Counted from the stretch's first letter, positions 8,940 through 17,994 are shown. The stretch is 64,000 nucleotides of DNA from NORP259 sp041398705 (GCA_041398705.1 JAWKUI010000002.1:310001-374000), one strand, 5' to 3'. Program-made: numbers and translations. Notes: a model not told the origin generated them from the letters alone.

Positions 8940-10040
8940 TCAGGTCCGGATGCCGTCGGTCAGGGCGATGCCCAGGCTGCCCGCCACAAGGATCGGGATC
9001 CAGCCCGCCAGGATGGGCGACAGGCCGCCCCCAAGGCCCAGGTTGCGGAAGATGAAATCCAGGGCGAAGTAGAAGATGCAGAGCACCCCGCCGAGGGCCA
9101 TGCGCTCGGCCCCCTTGCCCCGCTCGTACTGGAACAGCAGCGGCAGGCCCACCAAAAGCAGCACCAGGTTGGCCAGGGGGAAGGTCAGCAGGTAGTGCCA
9201 GAGGGTGTTGAAGGCCGAGTCGTTCGGCTCGCGGCTCATCAGCTCCTGGACTTCGGTGAAGGACAGGTCGAGGGGGTTGCGCGAACGGTAGTAGGTCAGG
9301 GCCAGGTCCGGCGAGAACTGGAACCCGTCCAGGCGGTCGATCTTCTCGGTGGCGACCTTCTCGCTGATCACGTTGCGGCGCCCATCCTCGAGCACGAGCT
9401 GCTGGGTGCTGCGGTCCCAATGGGCCCGCGGCGCGTCGATCTTGATCGTGCGCCGTCCATCGTGCAGCACCGCCGACAGGTTCTCGAACCGCTGGGGCCG
9501 TTCATCGGGATAGAAGTGCTCCAGGAAGATCGTCGACCCCGACAGATCGTGCACGGCCACCCCCTCCAGGTCCCGGGTCTCGCCCGGGTTTTCGATCTGG
9601 AAGAGCAGGGCATCGCGCTGGTTCGCGAGCCGCGACACCACCACCTCGCGCAGGCTGAACATCGCAAAGGCGAGCAGCAGGCCGCACAGGAACACCGGCA
9701 CCAAAAGGCGGTGCACCGACAGGCCAGCGGACAGGACGGGAGCCACCTCGTTGCGCTTGAGCAGCTTGTTGACCGTGAACATGCCCGCCACCAACGTCAC
9801 GAAGGGAGCGACCTCCAGAAACAGGAAGGGCAGCTTGAGCAGGTAGTAGCGCAGGATCGTCGCATTGCTCGCGCGCAGGCCGGCTTCGTTGGTCTCGAGG
9901 TAGTCGTCCAGGTTGCTGGTCAGGTCCATGATCAGGAACAGACCGACCAGCAGGAACAGGGCGGTGGCGTAGGAGCCGACGAAGTGGCTCACGACGTAGC
10001 GATCGAGCCGGCCCATCAGGGGCAGGTGACGGGCCTTCAT
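8940..10040 (-). CDS. lptG: LptF/LptG family LPS export permease
   Basis: The 366-aa protein has the LptF/LptG (YjgP/YjgQ) layout: three N-terminal membrane helices (about 15-40, 60-85 and 100-125), a beta-jellyroll periplasmic domain (about 140-270; LQFDL-type strands, TIKIDAPRAHWD) and three C-terminal helices. With LptB and the second permease it would extract LPS from the inner membrane and feed it to the LptA bridge. The start is the ATG at 10040; residues upstream in frame are Arg/Pro-rich noise. Only one permease gene is seen here, so the partner LptF lies elsewhere. I cannot separate LptF from LptG with confidence. Confidence 0.85.
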   Translation of the reverse strand: MKARHLPLMGRLDRYVVSHFVGSYATALFLLVGLFLIMDLTSNLDDYLETNEAGLRASNATILRYYLLKLPFLFLEVAPFVTLVAGMFTVNKLLKRNEVAPVLSAGLSVHRLLVPVFLCGLLLAFAMFSLREVVVSRLANQRDALLFQIENPGETRDLEGVAVHDLSGSTIFLEHFYPDERPQRFENLSAVLHDGRRTIKIDAPRAHWDRSTQQLVLEDGRRNVISEKVATEKIDRLDGFQFSPDLALTYYRSRNPLDLSFTEVQELMSREPNDSAFNTLWHYLLTFPLANLVLLLVGLPLLFQYERGKGAERMALGGVLCIFYFALDFIFRNLGLGGGLSPILAGWIPILVAGSLGIALTDGIRT

Positions 10041-10296
10041 CGGGCCACTCCCCCGCCGCTTGCGGCACACGGGATCCGCTCGCGAACGGCCAAGCCGGCG
10101 CGGGGGGGAACCAGGGGTGCGAGGGGTGCCATGGGGACGGAGCGGGCGGTGCGGCGCGGCGGACGGGCGCAATCCGGCCCGGGGGCGCGCAGGATACGGT
10201 ATCCCCGGGCTGGGGCCACGCGTGCAGCGGGCGAAAGGTGTGACGGTCGCGCCGGTGGACCGGTGCGCGTCGCCAAAGGCGGTCCCCGCGGCTACC
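10041..10296. other. Intergenic region between divergent envelope genes
   Basis: These 256 bp separate the divergent LptF/G and WaaP-like kinase genes. The stretch is very GC-rich, with no convincing coding potential, hairpin or recognisable promoter box. It presumably holds promoters for both directions. Confidence 0.5.
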
Positions 10297-11496
10297 ATGG
10301 CGCCGGTGCTCGGCGGCGATTGGACTCCCCTGAAGGTGCGCGGCAAGCGTTCCGTGTTCCGCTTCCAACCCGCGGACGGTTCCCGGGAGATCGTCAAGCG
10401 CTTCCACAGCAACAACTGGCTCAAGGACTGGTGGCGGGCGCGGCGCGAAATGCGCGGGCTCGATCGTTGGGCAGCGGCCGGTTTGCCCTGTCCCCACCCC
10501 GCCCGCGTCGAGTTGCAGCGCGGCCGTTGGGAGTTGCACATGCCCGAGATCGCCGGCGCGCGCAACCTGCTCGAGTTGCTGGCGGCTGGGGGGCCTTGGC
10601 CCCAGGGCGAGAACGCGGCGGCGGATGGGCTCGGCGCCTTGATCGCGCGTATGGACGCGTTGGGACTCATGAACGGGGATCCCCACCCGGGCAACGTGCT
10701 GCTGGACCCGCAAGGCCGATGGTGGTTGATCGATCCGAGCCCGGAGCCCATCGGCTCGGGCCGCACCCGCCCCGATTTCGCACGGTGGATCCGCTGGGCG
10801 GCGCAGGTGCGCGAGATCAGCTCGAACCGGTTCCGACTGCGCGTGCTGCGGGCGTACCGCCGGGCGGCGGGGCCCGGCGAGGTGAATTGGAAGCAGGGAG
10901 GACTCGCCAGCAGCGAGCTTGAACTGCGCGCGGCCGCGTTCGAGTGGGGCCGGCAGCGCGCCCAGCGATGGCTGCGCACCAGCGGCGCCACCGAGCGGCG
11001 CGGCAGCGCCTTGCTCACCCGCGGCGCGACCGATGGAACCGCAGTCGATGGGGTCGACGCCCGATCCTGGTGGTTGGGCAGCGCCCAGGCCGTCGAGCAG
11101 CGCCTGCCTTGCGCCGTGCCTGCCTGGTGGGACGCGGACCGTTCGCCGAGCCTCGCGTACCAGCCGCCGGGTGAAGGTCGCCGATGGCAAGGGCCGCCCG
11201 ATGCCGCCGCCCTGGGGCGATTGCACGGCCTGTTGCACGACCGCGGTTGGCCGCTCGACTTGCCCCTCGGTCCCCTATTCGTGGGGCCCAATGGGCATCT
11301 GTGGTTCGTCGCCCAGGTGGCTGCCCCCCCTTCGCCGAGCGACTTCCGCCGTCCCTCCTGGCCCCGCGCCGCACTCGCCGCCATGCCGCCCGTCGATCGC
11401 GAGCGCTACCGGCAGGCGTTCTTCGCCGCCCTGGGTCTCTCCCGCGGCCGCCGGGCGGAACTCGAACCCTGCGAGGAATTCGATGGCCCGGCGTAA
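10297..11496 (+). CDS. WaaP/KdkA-like LPS kinase with a degenerate second half
   Basis: The first half of this 399-aa protein is a small protein-kinase-fold domain of the LPS core kinase type. It has a candidate ATP-binding Lys34 (EIVKRF), a catalytic loop NGDPHPGNVLL with Asp128 and Asn133, and a DFG-equivalent LIDP near 146. Such enzymes phosphorylate Kdo or heptose in the LPS core. The second half (about 205-399) contains LGRLHGLLHDRGWPLDLPLG and GPNGHLWFVA, which parallel the first catalytic loop but lack the Asp and Asn, suggesting a decayed duplicate domain (inference). ATG at 10297 is chosen because upstream sequence is low-complexity. Its end overlaps the acyltransferase start by 14 nt. 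Confidence 0.72.
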   Translation: MAPVLGGDWTPLKVRGKRSVFRFQPADGSREIVKRFHSNNWLKDWWRARREMRGLDRWAAAGLPCPHPARVELQRGRWELHMPEIAGARNLLELLAAGGPWPQGENAAADGLGALIARMDALGLMNGDPHPGNVLLDPQGRWWLIDPSPEPIGSGRTRPDFARWIRWAAQVREISSNRFRLRVLRAYRRAAGPGEVNWKQGGLASSELELRAAAFEWGRQRAQRWLRTSGATERRGSALLTRGATDGTAVDGVDARSWWLGSAQAVEQRLPCAVPAWWDADRSPSLAYQPPGEGRRWQGPPDAAALGRLHGLLHDRGWPLDLPLGPLFVGPNGHLWFVAQVAAPPSPSDFRRPSWPRAALAAMPPVDRERYRQAFFAALGLSRGRRAELEPCEEFDGPA

Positions 11497-12424
11497 GACC
11501 CTGCGCTCCGTGCGCGCGGCGGCCTGGGGCCTTTGCGCCCGGGGCCTGGCCGTCGTCGGCCCCACCGCCGGCCGCCGCATCTTGCGCTTGCCCCTGCGAA
11601 TTGCGGGCCTGGCGGGACTGGGCGCCCGCATCCGGCGCAATCTTGCGGCCGCCGCGCAGCACACGGGCGCCCCGATCGATTGCGATGCGCGGGCCGTGCT
11701 CGACCACGTGGCGCGCCAGGCGGCCGAAGTTGCCTTCCTCGCCCACGCATCGCCGGCCCGCCGACAACGGTGGTTGCGCGGCCAGTTCCGCGACAAGGAC
11801 GTTCTGCCCGTCTTACGCGCGCTGCTCGAACAGGGGCGCGGGGTGATCCTGCTGACCGCGCACGTCGGTAACTGGGAGGCTTTGGCCGCGTACCTCGCCG
11901 ACGCCGGGCTGCAGGGCAGTGTGGTCGGGCGCCTGCGCGAAAACGATTCGATCGCCGGTTGGTTGCACGCGATGCGGCTGCGCTCGGGCGTCGAAACCCT
12001 GGCCCAAGATGCCCCCGCCGAGCAGGCCTTGGGGGTGCTGAAACAAGGAAGACTGCTCGGCCTTCTGTGCGATCTCGAAGTGCGCCGCCTGCGCGGGACC
12101 TTCGTGCCGTTCCTCGGCCACCCCGCGTTGACGATGACCGCGCCCGCCGCCTTGGCCCGCGTTTCCGGCGCCGCGATCCTGCCCGTGCGCTGCGTGATCG
12201 ATCCGCGCAACCGATCGGGTTACGTGTTGCGGGCGGAGGCGCCGCTGGTGTGGAACGCGGAAGCTCCGCGTTCGCAGGCCCAATCGGAATTGCTGCAGGG
12301 GATGAACGACATCTACAGCCGGTGGATCCTCGAAGACCCCGAACAATGGGCCTGGTACGAAGATCGATGGCGCACGGATGAGGCGGGGTGGGCCGACAGG
12401 ATGCGACGGGTCAGCGCGTCTTGA
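11483..12424 (+). CDS. LpxL/HtrB-like lipid A acyltransferase
   Basis: The 313-aa protein is a lysophospholipid-acyltransferase-fold enzyme of the LpxL/LpxM type. The catalytic HxxxxE motif is HVGNWE, with His at about 127. A downstream substrate segment GTFVPFLGHPALTM matches the family pattern, and the C-terminus EDPEQWAWYEDRW is typical. It would transfer a secondary acyl chain to lipid A at the inner membrane. It overlaps the upstream LPS-kinase-like gene by 14 nt, so the two are an operon acting on the same molecule. Its 3' end overlaps the convergent glpK by 14 nt. Confidence 0.87.
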   Translation: MARRKTLRSVRAAAWGLCARGLAVVGPTAGRRILRLPLRIAGLAGLGARIRRNLAAAAQHTGAPIDCDARAVLDHVARQAAEVAFLAHASPARRQRWLRGQFRDKDVLPVLRALLEQGRGVILLTAHVGNWEALAAYLADAGLQGSVVGRLRENDSIAGWLHAMRLRSGVETLAQDAPAEQALGVLKQGRLLGLLCDLEVRRLRGTFVPFLGHPALTMTAPAALARVSGAAILPVRCVIDPRNRSGYVLRAEAPLVWNAEAPRSQAQSELLQGMNDIYSRWILEDPEQWAWYEDRWRTDEAGWADRMRRVSAS

Positions 12425-13877
12425 TGCGCGCGATGGCGGAGCGCCAAAGATCCCGTTGTCGCGCGACTTCGCCCGCGGACCACTTGGGCCGGAAGGCTTG
12501 AGCAGGCTCCTGGGCTAGGCGCCCGCGCACGGTTTCTGCGCCGAATGCGTGCATAGCCGCGAGCATGGCCGCGCCCTTGGCGGTGGATTCCACATCGCGG
12601 GCGCGCAACACGTCCACACCGGCGTAGTCCGCCTGCAACTGGAGCAGCAGATCGTTGGTGACCGCGCCGCCGTCGACGCGCATCGAATCGACGGCCAAGC
12701 CGGTTTCGGACCGCAGCAGTTCGACGAGGTCCGTCACCTGGTGGGCGATGGCGTCCAGAGCCGCGCGGCACACGTGGGCTCGCCCGGTGCCGCGCGTCAT
12801 CCCGAGCAACGCGGCCCGTGCATCGGGATCCCAATGGGGTGCGCCGAGGCCGGAGAAGGCCGGTACGAGCACCACCCCGTCGCTGTCGGGCACCTGCCGC
12901 GCGAGGGTTTCGCTTTCCCGCGCCGCCGAGAGGATGCCGAGGCCGTCGCGCAACCACTGCACGATCGATCCGCCGGCGAAGATCGAGCCTTCGATCGCAA
13001 ACCCGGGTCCGCCGTGCCCATCGATGGCGGCGGTGCTGAGCAGACCTCCGCCGACATCGCGGCGCTGGCTGCCGGTCTGCAACATCAGGAAACAGCCGGT
13101 GCCGTAGGTGGTCTTCAAATCCCCGGCTTGCCAGCAGCCCTGGCCAAAAAGTGCGGACTGCTGGTCCCCCACCATGCCAAGCACCGGCACGCGCCGGCCG
13201 CCGGGCAATCGCGCTTCCCCGAACTCCGAACGGCTGGCACAGATCGTCGGAAGGGTGCCGTCCGGAACGCCGAACAATTCGCTCAGTTCCTTGTCCCAGG
13301 TCCCCGACCCCAGATCCATCAATTGGGTCCGACTCGCGTTGGTGCGATCGGTTTTCCATTTCGACCCCCCACACAAGGTCTGCAGCACCAGACTATCGAC
13401 CGTGGCGAACACCAGATCGCCCTGCCGCGCAGCTTCGGCCACACCTTCCCGGTGTTCGAGCAGCCATTGCATTTTGCTCGCACTGAAGTACGGGTCGAGC
13501 AGCAACCCAGTGCGCTCCCGGACCCAATCGCCATGGCCCTCCTGCCGCAATCGATCGCACGTGGCACGGGTCCGGCGGTCCTGCCAGACGATGCCACGAC
13601 CGAAAGCCCGCCCGGTTTGGCGGTTGAGGGCAAACACCGTTTCGCGCTGGTTGGTGATGCCGAGGGCGACGACCGTTTCGGTGGTGTTCTCGAGGAGCTC
13701 GGTCAGCACCGCGGCCAACGCGGCCCGGATCTCGTCCGCATCGTGCTCCACCCAGCCCGGTTCGGGGAAGTGCTGGGGAAACTCGCGGTAGGCGCGCCGC
13801 ACCGGTTTCAGATCCTCAGAATAGAGGATCGCCGTGATCCCCGTGGTGCCCGCGTCGACCCCGACCAGATACTTCAT
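12411..13877 (-). CDS. glpK: Glycerol kinase
   Basis: At 488 aa this is a full-length FGGY-family kinase. The N-terminal phosphate loop is VDAGTTGITAILY, followed by the glycerol kinase hallmarks NQRETVFALNRQTG and GIVWQDRRT. The second ATP-domain motif is VDGGAVTNDLLLQLQAD. It converts glycerol and ATP to glycerol 3-phosphate for lipid synthesis or catabolism. The start is the ATG at 13877 directly before KYLVGVDAGTT. No glpF or glpD is adjacent, so it appears to be transcribed alone. A strong terminator of the upstream cassette lies between it and that cassette. Confidence 0.94.
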   Translation of the reverse strand: MKYLVGVDAGTTGITAILYSEDLKPVRRAYREFPQHFPEPGWVEHDADEIRAALAAVLTELLENTTETVVALGITNQRETVFALNRQTGRAFGRGIVWQDRRTRATCDRLRQEGHGDWVRERTGLLLDPYFSASKMQWLLEHREGVAEAARQGDLVFATVDSLVLQTLCGGSKWKTDRTNASRTQLMDLGSGTWDKELSELFGVPDGTLPTICASRSEFGEARLPGGRRVPVLGMVGDQQSALFGQGCWQAGDLKTTYGTGCFLMLQTGSQRRDVGGGLLSTAAIDGHGGPGFAIEGSIFAGGSIVQWLRDGLGILSAARESETLARQVPDSDGVVLVPAFSGLGAPHWDPDARAALLGMTRGTGRAHVCRAALDAIAHQVTDLVELLRSETGLAVDSMRVDGGAVTNDLLLQLQADYAGVDVLRARDVESTAKGAAMLAAMHAFGAETVRGRLAQEPAQAFRPKWSAGEVARQRDLWRSAIARIKTR

Positions 13878-13942
13878 GCACGCACGATGCCAAGCCCCGG
13901 CCAGCCACGCAAGCACGGGCGGAGCCGGCCGGGAATCGCCGC

Positions 13943-13984
13943 AACGCGAGCGGCGCGGGGCAAAAGCCCCGCGCCGCTCGCGTT
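13943..13984 (-). terminator. Strong hairpin terminator
   Basis: A perfect 19-bp GC-rich stem with a 4-nt loop (AAAA on +, TTTT on minus) lies 18 nt beyond the end of the minus-strand exported-protein gene. The trailing U-run is short (GCGTTG), but stem stability and position support termination of the ECF cassette before glpK. Confidence 0.7.
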
Positions 13985-14002
13985 CACCGGTGGAACCGGC
14001 GC

Positions 14003-14674
14003 TCAGCGCATCGCCTGGCGCACGTGCACCATGCCAGCGCCCCGCTGGAAGGTCAGCGCGCTGTAGCGGTTGCTGCGATCGGCGGTGGCAACCGTCAGGG
14101 ACTGGTTGCCCCAGGGCATGTTAAGGGCACGCAGAACGGGCAGCTCGATGCCGGCTTCATTGTTCCCGGCCATCGCGGCGCTGTTCCAGCCACCCAGGGA
14201 AACCCACCAGGCCCAAGCCGCATCGCCGGAGTTCACCAGCACGAAGCGGGCCGCACCCTGCTCGACGAGGTCATCCCCCACCAGCAGATCCACGTCACCC
14301 AGGCAGTGCAGATCGAGGAAACCATCGGGCCGCATTTGGTACCGGATCTGGCCGGTACCGGTGGCCGAAGCGAGGATTTCGCGGGCGGACTCGGGCCGCA
14401 CCAGCACGTGCAGGTCGGCGCCCATGGAGAAGGCGCTGAACGGGTCGGAATTCCCGAAGGAACCGCCCGAGTTGGTCAGCGGGAGGGTGCCGACGGAATC
14501 ACCGCCAGCGGCGAGGTCATCACCACCTTCGCCGGGGCCACCCTTGGCCCACGCAACCCAGGTGCCCAAACCCATAGCAAGGGTCAGGGCCAACGCAAGG
14601 CGCAGGGGTTGGAGTTTGTTCTTGGACATCGAGAGGACGGACGAAAGGGCTTTCACGGACGAATCGGCATTCAT
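14003..14674 (-). CDS. Exported protein of unknown function, third gene of ECF cassette
   Basis: The 223-aa product has a basic N-terminus followed by a hydrophobic segment LRLALALTLAMGLGTWVAWA, a likely signal peptide or single anchor at about 24-44. Then come a Gly/Asp-rich linker and a soluble domain with many short hydrophobic strands (HVLVRPESAREIL, LDLHCLGDVDLLVGDDLV, ARFVLVNSGDAAWAWWVSLG). I do not recognise the family. The start ATG at 14674 overlaps the TGA of the TPR gene in an ATGA and is preceded by AGGAGG. As the last gene of a sigma-factor cassette it could be a target or envelope partner of the regulator. Confidence 0.75.
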   Translation of the reverse strand: MNADSSVKALSSVLSMSKNKLQPLRLALALTLAMGLGTWVAWAKGGPGEGGDDLAAGGDSVGTLPLTNSGGSFGNSDPFSAFSMGADLHVLVRPESAREILASATGTGQIRYQMRPDGFLDLHCLGDVDLLVGDDLVEQGAARFVLVNSGDAAWAWWVSLGGWNSAAMAGNNEAGIELPVLRALNMPWGNQSLTVATADRSNRYSALTFQRGAGMVHVRQAMR

Positions 14675-15705
14675 TGTTGGCCTCCTTGCGAGGAGCCCAT
14701 CGTGAACAGCTCGGGGCAGCGGCGCTCGAACAGGGCGACAAAGTCGGGGTTGCGATCGAATTGATCTCGGAACGTGGGAGAGTCCATGCACCAGGCGGCG
14801 ACCTTGGGGGCGCACCCGGCCTGCTGATCGAGCAGTTTGCGGAACCAGTAGAGGCTGGCTTCGGTCCGGCCCAGGCCGAGTTGACCGATGGCCATGTTGA
14901 AGTAGGCGGGCCAGAAGCGGGGCTCTTGCTCAGCCAAACCGCTCAGGGTGACCCAGCGGTAGTAGACCGAAGCCTGGCGGTGATCTTTTTCGGAGGTGAA
15001 GAGCTGACCCAGTTGCATCGCCGCATGGCCGCGGTTCTCGGGAACCATCGCGGTATCAAAGACCTCGCGATAGAGCCGCTCCGCCTGCAGGTGACGTCCC
15101 TGGGTGCCGTGCACGTAGGCCAGATAGATGCGTGCCTCTTCGTGGTCCGGTTCCACATCGAGGGCTTGTTCGAGCAGGCGCACGCCCTTCTCGATCGGAT
15201 CCTGGATGCGCTCCAACCGCCCGTTGAACAGGTGGCGGGCCTCGGCCCAGCGATCGCCATCGATGCCCGAACGTCCTCCGCTCAACACGCCGTCCACGAA
15301 ACCGCGGCCGCTGTTCTTGGTGGAGCGGATCGGCACCGCGTCCTGGAAGACTTGTTCGCGGAAGCGGTCGGGGTCAACGGCGCTCAGCACGTAGGCCTTG
15401 CCCAGCTGGTAGAAGATCGCAGCGAGGCGGCGGTTCAGGCCCAGGGCGGCGGGATCTTCCCCATCCCCGGCCAACATGGCGATGCGCGCGGAGATGCGCT
15501 CGGGATCCATCACATCCCGGTGAAGGCGTGCGCAGCGCTGGATGTCCTCGAAGAAGGCGCGGCATTCCGCGTCGTTCTCGATCTTCAACAGCGCCTGGGC
15601 AGCAGCCGCTTCGCTCTGCTCCCCATCAGCCATACAAGACAGCTCGAACTGAAGGGCCAGTTGGCCCTCGGTCAAGCCTTCCATCCAATCGTCGAAACCG
15701 TTCAT
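14671..15705 (-). CDS. TPR protein following ECF sigma factor, possible anti-sigma partner
   Basis: The 344-aa protein has a helical acidic N-terminal region of about 85 residues (MNGFDDWMEGL, FFEDIQRCARLHRDVMD) reminiscent of zinc-less anti-sigma heads. TPR-like helices follow (about 165-290: VRLLEQALDVEPDHEEARIYL, AERLYREVF, FNMAIGQLGL). No membrane segment or signal peptide is visible, so it is probably cytoplasmic. It overlaps the sigma gene before it and the exported-protein gene after it by ATGA junctions, with AGGAGG ahead of its start. The position between a sigma factor and an exported protein suggests it controls or relays signal to the sigma factor; this is inference. Confidence 0.78.
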   Translation of the reverse strand: MNGFDDWMEGLTEGQLALQFELSCMADGEQSEAAAAQALLKIENDAECRAFFEDIQRCARLHRDVMDPERISARIAMLAGDGEDPAALGLNRRLAAIFYQLGKAYVLSAVDPDRFREQVFQDAVPIRSTKNSGRGFVDGVLSGGRSGIDGDRWAEARHLFNGRLERIQDPIEKGVRLLEQALDVEPDHEEARIYLAYVHGTQGRHLQAERLYREVFDTAMVPENRGHAAMQLGQLFTSEKDHRQASVYYRWVTLSGLAEQEPRFWPAYFNMAIGQLGLGRTEASLYWFRKLLDQQAGCAPKVAAWCMDSPTFRDQFDRNPDFVALFERRCPELFTMGSSQGGQQ

Positions 15706-16679
15706 TTTGCACCCTCCTGGGGCGCTCGCCCACGCTCCGGCAAGGCAGGAGAATCATCTTCGAATTGCGGATCCCGCGCCGGCCGGCAGCCGTGCGGAAG
15801 CCCATCGAATACCCTGCGCATGGCGCGGTGTATCTTTCGCCGAGCCCGGAAAATGACCATTTTCAGGTTCTCGAGTTTGATCCCGATCTCCTCGGCCGCA
15901 TCCCGGTAGCTCTTGCTCTCGACTTCGACCAGGTGCAGCGCCTTGCGCTCGCGGTCGGAGAGCATCGCGTAGAACTGCAGGTACATCTGCAGGTAGATCA
16001 CGTAGACCTGCGAGCATTCGAGGCTCGCCTCGCGGTCCATTGCGCCCCGCAGCGGGGTGGAACCCGCGCTCTCGGGGTGATCGGAGAGATCCTCGAACGG
16101 GACCTCGAGTTGACCCAACATGCCGCGGCTGCGCATCTGCTTCAGCACCGTGTTGCGCACGATGGTGGCCGACCAGACGCGGAACGCATCCTCGCGGGTC
16201 GCGTTGAAGCGGTGCGGGTACCGGTATACATTGACGAACACTTCCTGCAGCACATCCAGGGCATCGACCCGGCAGCTGTAGCGGCGCAGCCGGCGGGTGA
16301 CCTGGGTCAGCAGGACCGGGCCGGTCAGTTCGTAGAGCAGCCCGAAGACGCCCCGGTGCGAGTGCAACCGGAAGGCCTCCATCAGCTGGGTGCTCAGCGC
16401 ATCGCGAATGGACTCCTGCGAACGGGCACGATCCGCGAGGATTATCTGCATTTGCCGGACCAGGTGGCCAGCAATCGCGTTCTCCCCCTCAGCGAACCTG
16501 TCGATCCGTCGCCCCAAACGCTCGAACGCGCCATCCCCCTCCAGGGGGTTCTGGCTTTGGATCGAGTCGAGTGCCTGCATGAATTGGGAGGGGGGCAGGG
16601 TGCCGGCAGCCGGGAAGCGCCGAGCGGGATTGCAGTGCGGGTTGGGAAAGCGGCCCGCAGCATCGCCGGGAGCCAACAT
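15702..16679 (-). CDS. ECF-type RNA polymerase sigma factor
   Basis: The 325-aa protein carries a sigma region 2 segment around RVDALDVLQEVFVNVYRYPHRF and a region 4 helix-turn-helix near LSDRERKALHLVEVES ... SYRDAAEEIGIKLENLKM. It is longer than typical ECF factors (about 190 aa) because of roughly 100 extra N-terminal residues and a C-terminal tail (about 290-325). ATG at 16679 is taken as the start; an internal ATG at 16580 is possible and lacks a better ribosome site. It heads a three-gene operon with the TPR and exported-protein genes. An AT-rich region upstream probably holds the promoter. Confidence 0.85.
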   Translation of the reverse strand: MLAPGDAAGRFPNPHCNPARRFPAAGTLPPSQFMQALDSIQSQNPLEGDGAFERLGRRIDRFAEGENAIAGHLVRQMQIILADRARSQESIRDALSTQLMEAFRLHSHRGVFGLLYELTGPVLLTQVTRRLRRYSCRVDALDVLQEVFVNVYRYPHRFNATREDAFRVWSATIVRNTVLKQMRSRGMLGQLEVPFEDLSDHPESAGSTPLRGAMDREASLECSQVYVIYLQMYLQFYAMLSDRERKALHLVEVESKSYRDAAEEIGIKLENLKMVIFRARRKIHRAMRRVFDGLPHGCRPARDPQFEDDSPALPERGRAPQEGAK

Positions 16680-16875
16680 ACCATCTAATTCCCAGCAGGA
16701 TCCCGGTTACCTGGGAAGTGCCAGACAATGTGATAACAATCGCATAAAGCTTTACATAAAACGATTTTAGAAGAGACAAATTCTCAGCAGCCGGGCCGCC
16801 GAAACTCCACAAACGCGGGTCCCGGTTCGAGATCGGGCCTTGGAATCCGCATTCTGCAAGGCAGCATGGGGTCCC
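16680..16875. promoter_or_regulatory. AT-rich divergent promoter region
   Basis: These 196 bp separate the divergent ECF sigma and queG genes. The part at about 16725-16795 is strikingly AT-rich against the GC-rich background (ATAACAATCGCATAAAGC, TTTACATAAAACGATTTTAG), as expected for promoter or regulator-binding sequence. I cannot assign exact -35 and -10 boxes. Confidence 0.5.
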
Positions 16876-17994
16876 ATGACCGCGGCGGACCGGATCCTCT
16901 CCATGGCCCAAGAAGCGGGCTTCGATCTAGCCGGGCTCACCCCCCTGGCCCCCCCGCCCCACGGCCCGGCCCTCGAACGCTGGCTCGCCGCTGGCCACCA
17001 TGCGTCCCTCGACTATATGGAGCGCAATCGGGAGGCCACGCTCGATCCCGGCCAAGCCTTCCCCGGCAGCCGCACCCTCTTGATGTTGGCCATGGCCCAT
17101 TCGCGCCTGGCCCATGCCGGATCGGATGGGGCCCGCATCGCGCGCTACGCCCTGGGCCGCGACTATCACAACCGGATCGGCAAGGCCCTGGTGAAGCTGG
17201 GCAAGGCCCTGGCGCGCGAAGGCCTCGTCACCAGCGCCCGCCCGCGCGTGGACGCGGTGCCGTTGATGGAGCGCTCCCACGCCGTCGCCGCGGGTCTCGG
17301 CTCGGTCTCAAAGGCCACGAACCTTCTGCATCCGCGCTTCGGTCCGTGGTTCTTCCTCGGTGAGCTGTTGCTCGACGTCGAAGTCGAAGCCGATCCCCTG
17401 CCCGCCCCCCACGCCGCCTGCGGCACCTGCACGGCGTGCATCGACGCCTGCCCCACCGACGCCTTCGTCGCCCCCGGCGTGCTCGACGCAGGCCGCTGCA
17501 TCAGCTACCAAACGATCGAGAACCGCGGCCCGATCCCCACGGAACTGCGCCGTTCCCAGGGCAATTGGCTGTTTGGCTGTGATATCTGCTCCGAGGTCTG
17601 CCCCTGGGGACGCAAAGCTCCCGACCGCTCGGCCGATTGGGGCACCCACCCCGCGATCGAAACCATGAGCCTCGTGCACTGGATCGATCCCGATCTCGAT
17701 CGCGAACAAGCGCGTCTCGCCCTCGAAGGCTCACCCCTCGCCCGCATCAAGCGCGATGGCCTGGCCCGCAACGCCGCCCTGGTGCTCGGCAACCTGCCAA
17801 GCGACGAAGGGCGCATCGCACTGTTGCGCGCCCTGGGCGGGCATGCCTCCGATCAGGTCCGCGAAATGGCGGCCTGGTCCCTGGCCGAGGGGCACGGCCA
17901 AGATGCCGGCGTGCGCACGCGCATCGAAGATCAGGCGCGCAGGGAATCCGATCCCGTCCTGGGCCAGGCCATCCGGCGCCACCTGGATTCCTGA
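16876..17994 (+). CDS. queG: Epoxyqueuosine reductase
   Basis: The 372-aa protein is a cobalamin- and iron-sulfur-dependent reductase that makes queuosine from epoxyqueuosine in tRNA, the last step of the pathway. Two 4Fe-4S motifs are visible: CGTCTACIDACP starting near residue 182 and CDICSEVCPWGRK near 235. The N-terminal half has the QueG family layout (ALGRDYHNRIGKAL, VDAVPLMERSHAVAAGLG). The C-terminal about 70 residues form HEAT-like helices, as in full-length QueG. ATG at 16876 is used; an upstream in-frame ATG at 16840 would add an unconserved tail. queA, the preceding pathway step, lies 2.2 kb downstream on the other strand. Confidence 0.93.
   Translation: MTAADRILSMAQEAGFDLAGLTPLAPPPHGPALERWLAAGHHASLDYMERNREATLDPGQAFPGSRTLLMLAMAHSRLAHAGSDGARIARYALGRDYHNRIGKALVKLGKALAREGLVTSARPRVDAVPLMERSHAVAAGLGSVSKATNLLHPRFGPWFFLGELLLDVEVEADPLPAPHAACGTCTACIDACPTDAFVAPGVLDAGRCISYQTIENRGPIPTELRRSQGNWLFGCDICSEVCPWGRKAPDRSADWGTHPAIETMSLVHWIDPDLDREQARLALEGSPLARIKRDGLARNAALVLGNLPSDEGRIALLRALGGHASDQVREMAAWSLAEGHGQDAGVRTRIEDQARRESDPVLGQAIRRHLDS

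Noticed and set aside
8940..11384. Extended LptF/G reading frame of about 814 codons
   Set aside because: Only the 366 C-terminal residues have the permease topology. The rest is antisense to the WaaP-like kinase gene and is Arg/Pro/Ser noise.
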